Shown here piece by piece: positions 36,001-42,243 of a stretch of 42,243 nt of DNA. Position 1 is the first letter of the stretch. Each line of letters starts with the position of its first letter. The DNA is from Chalciporus piperatus (taxonomy: Eukaryota > Basidiomycota > Agaricomycetes > Boletales > Boletaceae). The notes beneath the pieces were generated by a model. It saw only the letters and a list, made by a program, of their open reading frames with translations. It searched no databases and was not told the DNA's origin. The DNA lies in the NCBI GenBank assembly GCA_038093975.1, contig JBBPTG010000209.1, positions 1-42,243 of the forward strand, in the 5' to 3' direction. Position numbers and translations under genes: made by a program.

Positions 36001-36376
36001 ACCTGTAAACATGAGCACCAACCAGTCAATGGGAACAAGACAGAACTGACATCAGAATCTCATCGTCCCACCCGATTACACTTTCTTGGAGAAGTATAGG
36101 CTTGCTTTTGGTTCTCTGCTCCACACCATCAACGAGTGCGATGACATAAAAGCCAGCGGGAATATGCCCTGGAGCAGCGACAATGTTCTCGACCCGCATG
36201 TCTAGGTGGTAAAGGTAACCTTTCTGTGGGACAAAGAGAAATGAGCACCCACGCGTGATCACCATCCGCGCATTGCCATTCGGGGTCGTGCGGAGAGAGA
36301 AACCCTGGACCTCTCGCACTGATCCACATAACTCGCCAGTGTCGAAGTCCTCTCTGTCAATGCAGCTTATGTTCAT
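30044..36376 (-). CDS. C2-TPR-Hsp70-like ATPase fusion protein
   Basis: Sixteen exons join in phase to 1836 residues: 36376-36051, 36002-35872, 35821-35715, 35657-33418, 33352-33200, 33149-32774, 32702-32585, 32523-32470, 32422-32242, 32192-32102, 32044-31938, 31876-31672, 31622-31478, 31425-31259, 31205-31192, 31139-30044. Order: C2-like module (AGFYVIALVDGVE, WDDEILM; about 1-188), GHAALLRYYRTF linker and about thirteen 45-residue TPR units (to about 890), then an Hsp70/actin-like ATPase (about 900-1470). TPR and ATPase start lie in one uninterrupted exon, so the fusion is not a splicing guess. ATPase motifs: phosphate-1 LDVGTTFSGVSYAI, phosphate-2 VADAGGGMLDISSY, adenosine loop VWLVGGFAASPWLF. 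The phosphate-2 Thr usual in this family is Met. Residues 1472-1836 are an acidic, Ser/Ala/Thr-rich disordered tail. Function is unknown; an ATP-driven or scaffold switch reading its partner through TPRs is inference. Confidence 0.88.
33560..35060 (-). repeat. 45-residue TPR array of the Hsp70 fusion
   Basis: Successive units share an ARF-(x)-LGD-(x4)-QAI-(x5)-EDAV-LTP-(x)-DHP pattern with a 45-codon period. Two adjacent units near 33760-34020 are almost identical (RHEDAVELTPRHDPNYAMYL type), showing recent duplication or conversion. Other units are more diverged than those of the array at 2256-3420. Confidence 0.8.
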
Positions 36377-37827
36377 TCACAAACTTTGGTCAAAGAAGTA
36401 AACGCACATTTTGCCTTGCAGGTAAACAGCGTCTGAGAAATATTGCAGTCATTGTGTTATCATCGTGATGAAGAACCTACTATCATCAGAGACATGGATA
36501 TATCTTTCCGACAAAAAATTCCGGAGGCGATCTTCGTGCGCCAAGTCCTCGTATTTCAATTCTTCCTGGCAACACAGTCAGTGCAACAGGATACAAATAT
36601 AATACCACGAACCTGATTCAGCATGGTCATCCATTGACTATCATGGGTGACAGCCACATGCGCATTGGGATTCTGGACACAAAATTCAGCGCACAAATGA
36701 TGTACATATTCTACATTACATACCTTGCCCAGCAGGTAGCGGTTGATCGCATCAGAAGGGTGGAAGGGCTGAAGAATTGGTCAATGTAGTAATAAATGCA
36801 GAGATTCAGCCTACCTGTGATAATTTCGGTACGTGTTCCAGACCTGCATTGTTGTTGGCGCCGCTCAGCAATATATGAGACAACGATCTAAACCCACTTT
36901 TCAGAGTAGAACGGCGCCAGACCATGTTCACAAGCCCGAACAAGAAGCCCACAAACCAGCTTAACTGGACATAGAGTGTGAACCAGATGCTTCCCGACTG
37001 CGGCACCCATACAATCACGGGCTCTGGAGCCCACCATCTCACCGCGATCTTGAAGCCACTGATGAAGACAGTTTGATTTTCGCTCCCATCCTCATCGATA
37101 GTGGGTCCATTGCGCCAATGCAAAGGAAAGGTGTGCTCCCAATGATATATCCCAACGTTGTCACGCGCTTCAACTCTCCGAATCACCCTTATCCGTCCAG
37201 CGCGTTCAGCGTTGTGGAACGATGCAAGTGACCAGGAGCGCGTTTTATGAAATCCAGTGAGCAGGTAGAGCGAGTCGCGCTTAGCAAATTCGCACCAGCT
37301 GCGTGCTTGCTCGGCAGCAATTTTGCGATATACCTCCTTCTCCTTCAAATCATGGCGAGCTGCCCCGAACGGAAGGATAAGAACGGCCCCTGCGCCGGTG
37401 GAAGACGCGACGAATTCGTACTCGACCCTTACGATGTACAGTTAAGACTGTAGTGCCACCTCATCGGTATTCGAAAAGCATACCTTTCATCACTGGGCTG
37501 TAATTGCTGCATGAGGTGAGGGGGTTGGATAACCTGCTTAGCGGGGATTGCATTGTGGACAATGTCGACTTCCTCGGGGTCCAACTCCACGGGCTGAAAA
37601 TCAGCAGGGACACCGCGTTTTCGATGGAGGGCATGCTGGGAGGAGTGGTGTATGTTGAAGAGCACTTGAAACCTCCCATGGTCGTCGACATAGCCAACGT
37701 CCCCAATGTGTAGTCCATCATTCTGGTAGGATTCGGGGAGAGTGTTACTGGGCTCCGGTATTCTTAATGGGTAGCCGTGATCGTTTGGGAGATTTTGAGC
37801 GTACACACCCTGCAGGGAGTCGCCCAT
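36377..37827 (-). CDS. Agaricomycete protein of unknown function, 400 residues
   Basis: Six exons (37827-37484, 37427-36815, 36768-36724, 36672-36613, 36565-36481, 36432-36377) join in phase. The N-terminal part reads GDVGYVDDHGRFQVLFNI and HRKRGVPADFQPVELDP; the middle has KEVYRKIAAEQARSWCEFAK, LYLLTGFHKTRSWSLASF and WWAPEPVIVWVP, followed by one hydrophobic stretch (YVQLSWFVGFLFGLVNMVW). A short C-terminal part (HVAVTHDSQWMTML) ends at TGA 36379-36377, directly against the ATG of the downstream gene. The pattern is one I associate with agaricomycete genes of unknown function, but I cannot name a domain. Alternatively, a 42-base intron (36407-36366) would fuse it in frame to the C2-TPR-Hsp70 gene. 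Confidence 0.7.
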
Positions 37828-37974
37828 TTGATGCCGACGCGCTGGAGGCTTGGATACAGGAGTCAGAGACGAGGCGTGGCCGCGCCGTGGGTACTACGGT
37901 AGCTTTAGGTCAAGTTCCAAGTTATGTATAAACAAAGGTACTTGAATACACCGTCATTGTACATCATGATACCA

Positions 37975-39530
37975 ATAGCTCAACAACATCGTCACACTCG
38001 AGAGCTTCCATGCTGGAGTTTATAAGTAGGCATTGTGGCTGGCTCACATTGCTTGCAGGTTTAGGTAAAATCCCGCTGAAGCATGCTGAAAGAGTCATGT
38101 TCATCGCGGTCTACTACTAGCGGTGGAGCAGATTTCATCCCTCAGCGCAATAACGCAGTAAGATACCCCAAGATACCCCATCGTGTTTGCAGGTTGGTGT
38201 TTTCCTGATCTTGTCATGACCCCAGCATCGGCGCACCAGGAGGAGGCAGCTGCGACACATGCTGCCGTACGCTACTGCATCAACTTACAAGGTCACACCC
38301 CACTTGCCTTGCACAACGGTTTCCGTGGTCTTCTCGACGACCACATCCACGAACTCTCATGGCTCGGCGTAGACGGTTGGACCTCCCGCGGTGGTTCCGA
38401 ACTCGGCACAAACCGTACCCTTCCAGACATCGACCTCGGTGCCGTCGCCTCTCGTTTCCAAGAACACAACTTCCACGCGCTGATGCTCATCGGTGGTTTC
38501 GAAGCCTTCAACGCGTTATTGATCCTCGAGAACGGGCGGAAGTTTTACCCCGCGTTCAACATCCCGATGGTTCATTTGCCTGCGACGATATCGAACAACG
38601 TACCGTTGACGGAGTTTAGTTTGGGGAGCGATACGAGTTTGAATGCGTTGGTGGATGCTTGTGATTCGATCAAGCAAAGTGCATCGGCGAATAGGAATAG
38701 GGTGTTTGTGGTGGAGACGCAGGGGGGGAAGTGTGGGTATATTGCGACGATGGGTGCGTTGGCGGTGCGTGTGTTTCTTTTTCTGTGGGACTGGCGGAAG
38801 ATGGTCCGAGTCTGAACACGCACGACGATAGACGGGTGCTTCGTTGGTGTATACGCCTGAACAAGGGATCGATCTTGATTTGTTGCGTGAAGATGTCAAG
38901 TTCCTCAAACTTCGGTATGGGCTTGACGTCAAAGGCAAGAGTGAAGGACGTCTCGTCATCCGGTACGCCCCTAGTCCCTCACCCTCGCCCATCGATATCT
39001 AACGCGTTGCCTACAATCTAGCAACGAATGCGCCTCGACGGTCTACACCACCGACGTGATCACCAAAATGTTCAAAGAAGAAGGCGGCTCCCTCTTCGAC
39101 TCCCGTTCCGCCTCTCTCGGGCACACCCTCCAAGGCGGCGTCCCCTCCCCCATGGACCGCGCCCGCGCCGCCCGGCTCTCCATCCGGTGCATGTCCTTCC
39201 TCGAAGAACACCACGAACGTCTCTCGGCCCAGCCTTCGAAGGTGAAGGTCGCCCCGGGGGACAGTGCGGCCGTGATTACGATCCAGGAGAGTGCGATCAA
39301 GTGGGTACCGGTTCAGGAGATGGTGCAGCATGCGGATATGAAGAATAGGAGGGGAAAGAAAGTTTGGTGGGCGGATGTGAAACATTTGGTGGAGGCGCTT
39401 GCTGGGAGGTCCGAGTTGGTGTGAGAGTGAGAGTGAACTGTTGTGAGAGTGGGGGTTCGATAAAATCGGAGGGTAAAATGGGATAGAACTTGTACGTGAG
39501 TAGAGCTCGAGAGACGTGAAATGTAGAACG
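37975..39530 (+). pseudogene. Truncated copy of the phosphofructokinase gene
   Basis: This is a direct partial duplicate of the gene at 26238-29326. It begins mid-gene at sequence matching about 27139, follows it to about 27300, skips roughly 730 bases, then resumes at about 28045 and runs through the stop (39422-39424) into the 3' UTR. The N-terminal catalytic half is gone. The start of the C-half carries a deletion of about 5 bases that destroys the GGMN motif and shifts the frame, plus a 3-base insertion (38286-38290 region). From about 38290 to the stop the copy is nearly identical to the parent, with roughly ten differences per 500 bases by eye, whereas the 37980-38150 part differs at about one base in six. 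No protein of the parent's function can be made. Confidence 0.9.
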
Positions 39531-39544
39531 AGATAACTGCTTGT

Positions 39545-39612
39545 TAGTGTCCCTTAGACACACCCAAGAGTCAGGATGAAGACAGTCGTTCAAACGTTCA
39601 CCCTCCACTAGG
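39545..39612. mobile_element. MITE-like insertion, 68 bp
   Basis: A 68-base insert in the 3' flank of the truncated PFK copy, bounded by a perfect direct repeat actgcttgt (39536-39544 and 39613-39621). The intact PFK gene has the uninterrupted site (gataagcttgtgctg, about 29445-29459), so this is a natural filled/empty pair. The insert starts TAGTG and ends CACTAGG, a short inverted match. The 8-9 base target duplication resembles hAT-type events. It has no coding capacity and is shorter than usual MITEs. Confidence 0.6.
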
Positions 39613-39811
39613 ACTGCTTGTGCTGTATGCCCCGCTCTCGAGATATCGATATCTCACGTTTGCTTGCCCACAACGCTCACTCCGTCTGCCCCTCAAGCTC
39701 TCGTATCTATGCACACGTTCACCCTCGTCGAATGACAGCCACAAGACTGGGACAAACCCCGGGTCGCACATATGTGCAAAGTGAGACTCTCAGGCTACTG
39801 CCAGTCCATGG

Positions 39812-39861
39812 TAGGCAGACCCAAGAGTCGGATGAAGACAGTCGTTCACCCTTCACTAGGG
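39812..39861. mobile_element. Second MITE-like insertion, about 50 bp
   Basis: Same core as the element at 39545-39612 (cccaagagt...ggatgaagacagtcgttc...cactagg), with about 12 bases deleted internally. It is bounded by a perfect direct repeat gtccatgg (39804-39811 and 39862-39869; the match extends to nine bases). Two unrelated flanking duplications around one core argue for two separate insertions rather than a tandem duplication. Confidence 0.58.
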
Positions 39862-39869
39862 GTCCATGG

Positions 39870-40326
39870 TCAAAGATAACACAGTGAGTGGCAGTTCCTC
39901 ACTCAGTGTACGAAGACCAGGGCCAATACGATGGCACGAAATACCGCCAGTCAACCCCAGATAACCCAGGGATGATTTCCCCGGTTATAGATGTAGCTTT
40001 GGCGGGAACCAATTCACTTCTCGAAAGCGGCAACTTGGACAGCCCGAGGAAGCGAGTTGAGAAAATTTATCCTCCGAGCACTTGTACTGAAACAGCTCAC
40101 AGCAAAGCTGAAATGGGACTCGGAGCATGAACAGGAGGGGTGTACTGACCATCAGGTATGAGCGTAAAGTTGTCCCGCAACTGCATGACGCATCTAGAAG
40201 CTGGGTCATATGAAGGCCAGTTCGCTGGCACGAGGACAAGGTAAGAGATACTGAACATGGTACCGTCACGTACTTCATAGAACCACCAGGTGACCTAGAA
40301 TGCTTGAGCTATTTTACAACGCTTCT
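39870..40326 (-). other. Unassigned region downstream of HET gene
   Basis: No complete gene is recognised. On the minus strand at about 40290-40095 a protein-like frame reads VTWWFYEVRDGTMFSISYLV and LVPANWPSYDP before a stop. It follows an AG acceptor-like site (cattctag) and could be a C-terminal exon of the HET gene or a fragment of another gene. Confidence 0.3.
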
Positions 40327-42243
40327 CTATCTCAGTTTGAACAGTTTTCTCTCCAGCTTGGCCTCCAGGTGCTTAACATCATCCAGCTTCAAGTTCGCCG
40401 CACCCACCCTGCTCGCAGTGTCTCCTTCCCAATCAAGGAGTAGCAATGCATTGTACAGCTTCCGAGTCGACCTCCGAGTCTCAGTTGTGATGTGTTGCAT
40501 TCGGGACAACAACAAAAAATCTTGTTCTTTCCTGCTCCGCTTTCGAACCAACTCAGCAGCGTTGTGCCCGTAGAATGTCAATCCAAACGGTTCGTCTGGG
40601 TCGCCGTCATACGCCGTGATATTCAGCCGGATGACGATCCCTTCGATCAACAGTTCGTTGATGCCGATCTGCTGAGGTACCACCGGGGTCTCCTCCAGCA
40701 TGACTTTGGCCAGTAGCGTTACGGGGTCTGTTTCGCGGTCTATCTTCTCGTCATTGTGATCTTCATCTAACGAGCCAGTAGAGCCAGAAACATGTAATCA
40801 GTCTCTCTCAATTACGCTCACGATGGGGAATTGTTACCTTCGGAATCATATTCAGAGTAGGCTTCTATATCCTCCCAAGAGTCCGCACGATCTTCCTCCA
40901 GAGGGTCGGGTCCCTCATCCCTGCTTCCTGCGTCTAGGCTATCATTCTCCTTCGGTCGACGTTCTTCCATTTCCTTCAGTATCCAGGACGTTGGATTAAA
41001 ATCGTATATCAGCTCTGGACGGCCCTCATCTCCAGCCTTCCACACCCTTAGAGGTGGCATATCAACTGCTCCAAACTTCGTCGTCTGAAGCCCATGTACC
41101 TCCATAAAGTCTTCCTTAACGGGACCCTCCCATCCCGCCCAAGACCACGCCGCAAACCCATCTCGCCGCCTCGGCTGAGCCTCATGGATCCACAGCAAAG
41201 CCCTCGGTAGGTCCTCCACAGGCAAACCCTGTATGAACCCTTTCTTATAATGCATTTCCGACAGACGCGTCAGCACGGGGGAAAACGCATTGAGCGAGTC
41301 GGCATCGAATGTCAGTTTTTTGGTTGTGTAAGTGTGGACGAGTCTCCGGTAGGTCTTGAAGGCCTCGCGATTGACCTTGACATCATCTTCTGCAAAGAGA
41401 GGACGGAATGGGTTTCTGAAGATACCGCGACCAATGACACTCTCGGCGCCCGCATCCATGAACGCGTCTGGCTCCTGGAAGACTTTGTCCAGTTCTGCTC
41501 GTCGTTGCGCGTTTGTGGGGAGGTGGAACGGGGAACGGGAGTCGTCCAGGGACTCGCAACATTGAATCGCGTTGCATTCGAAGTAGACTTGGTGGTTCGT
41601 GAAAAATATACACCGCGGTGATAACAAACCATCTGGGAAGGTCCATGCCCTTGTTGCCCAAAGTGACCATGAGATTTGCTGAGAAAGCGTCGGCATCACA
41701 GACAATAGTTGCTTTCCCCCAACCTTGAGCGACATCTGAGGGATCACGCCTTCCAGGGTCCCTACCCGTGGCAGTCCACTCTGAAGGGAACGACCAGACA
41801 GACAAATGATTGTAGCCCATGCGCCAGCATAAATCGTGTCCACCAGACCAATCTGCACGGCCTTGTCTTCTTCACTTCCCTGGTCAACACACAGGGAGTC
41901 TGCCCAGAGGTACCCCTTTCCGAGGTTGCGTGTCACAACCATTGCATCCTCGAGGGTTGCGGGAACGGTCGGAAGGACGTCCCCGAGTCTGTAACTCGGT
42001 TGTACTACACCTCCCCACACACAACTGATAGCAATGTAGTCGCAGCTATCCGGGGGATATTCGACGATCTGCCGGGTCTCCACGTTGACAAGCTTGATTT
42101 GCCTTAGACCCTCCGACATGATGGGATGACAAGTGATGGGATGACGGTCATCGCATTGTCGAAGCCAATCTTTGATCCGGTTGTAGTCGTAGTCCTGGTG
42201 GTCCACTTTCCTCACTCCAAGGGCAGGGCCACCCTCACCCTCC
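40327..42243 (-). CDS. HET-domain (heterokaryon incompatibility) protein, 5' end cut
   Basis: Two exons are seen: from the window edge to 40838, and 40766-40327, joined in phase across a 71-base intron. The HET core is clear: CDYIAISCVWGG, GKGYLWADSLCVDQ, TIYAGAWATIICLSG and ATRAWTFPDGLLSPRCIFF. These are the three conserved blocks of the HET domain, which triggers cell death or growth arrest after fusion of genetically different hyphae and in some fungi acts like a TIR-type NADase. After the core come a region with AAWSWAGWEG and an acidic linker (GPDPLEEDRADSWEDIEAY). The C-terminal 145 residues match nothing I know. The frame stays open to the window edge, so the N-terminus lies outside. 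No lesion was seen in the visible part. Confidence 0.85.

Noticed and set aside
38183..39424. Second functional phosphofructokinase gene
   Set aside because: The N-terminal half and about 730 internal bases are missing, and the C-half start is frameshifted; only a pseudogene remains.

Overview
The window looks like nuclear DNA of a mushroom-forming basidiomycete (Agaricomycetes). The evidence is dense genes on both strands, many 48-75 bp GT-AG introns, micro-exons, and families typical of that group: 45-residue TPR arrays with C2-like N-termini, a CHAT domain, a divergent Hsp70-type ATPase, a FunK1 kinase relic, a DUF6534-type membrane protein and a HET-domain protein. All exon models were built by hand from reading frame and splice motifs. 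Family names come from recalled family features, not from a search.

Layout. Left end (1-6.7 kb): a broken copy of a C2HC5 zinc-finger (TRIP4/Rqt4-like) gene, then a decayed C2-TPR-CHAT gene, then an intact copy of the zinc-finger gene. Core (7.2-21 kb): cytochrome b5-acyl-CoA dehydrogenase fusion (+), Mim1/TOM13 (-), small TUDOR-like HVA1 protein (+), ATG17 (+), DUF6534-type membrane protein (-), thiamine pyrophosphokinase (-) and a coiled-coil protein (+). From 21 to 29.3 kb: a FunK1 kinase relic, an NCLX-type Na+/Ca2+ exchanger (-) and a complete 807-residue 6-phosphofructokinase (+). From 30 to 38 kb on the minus strand: a 16-exon gene that joins C2-like, TPR, Hsp70-like ATPase and a disordered tail in one 1836-residue protein, with a 400-residue gene of unknown function directly upstream. 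Right end (38-42.2 kb): a truncated copy of the phosphofructokinase gene, a pair of very short MITE-like insertions, and a HET-domain gene cut by the window edge.

Main observations. The two C2-TPR genes share an N-terminal plan, including intron phases 2-1-0 across the C2 module, but carry different C-terminal domains: a CHAT protease in one, an Hsp70-like ATPase in the other. Each lies between two direct copies of an unrelated neighbouring gene (zinc finger, phosphofructokinase), one copy whole and one broken. This suggests a modular, possibly allorecognition or defence-related family that travels with local segmental duplication. That functional reading is inference. The central genes are ordinary housekeeping genes with no evident operon-like coupling, apart from short divergent promoter regions.
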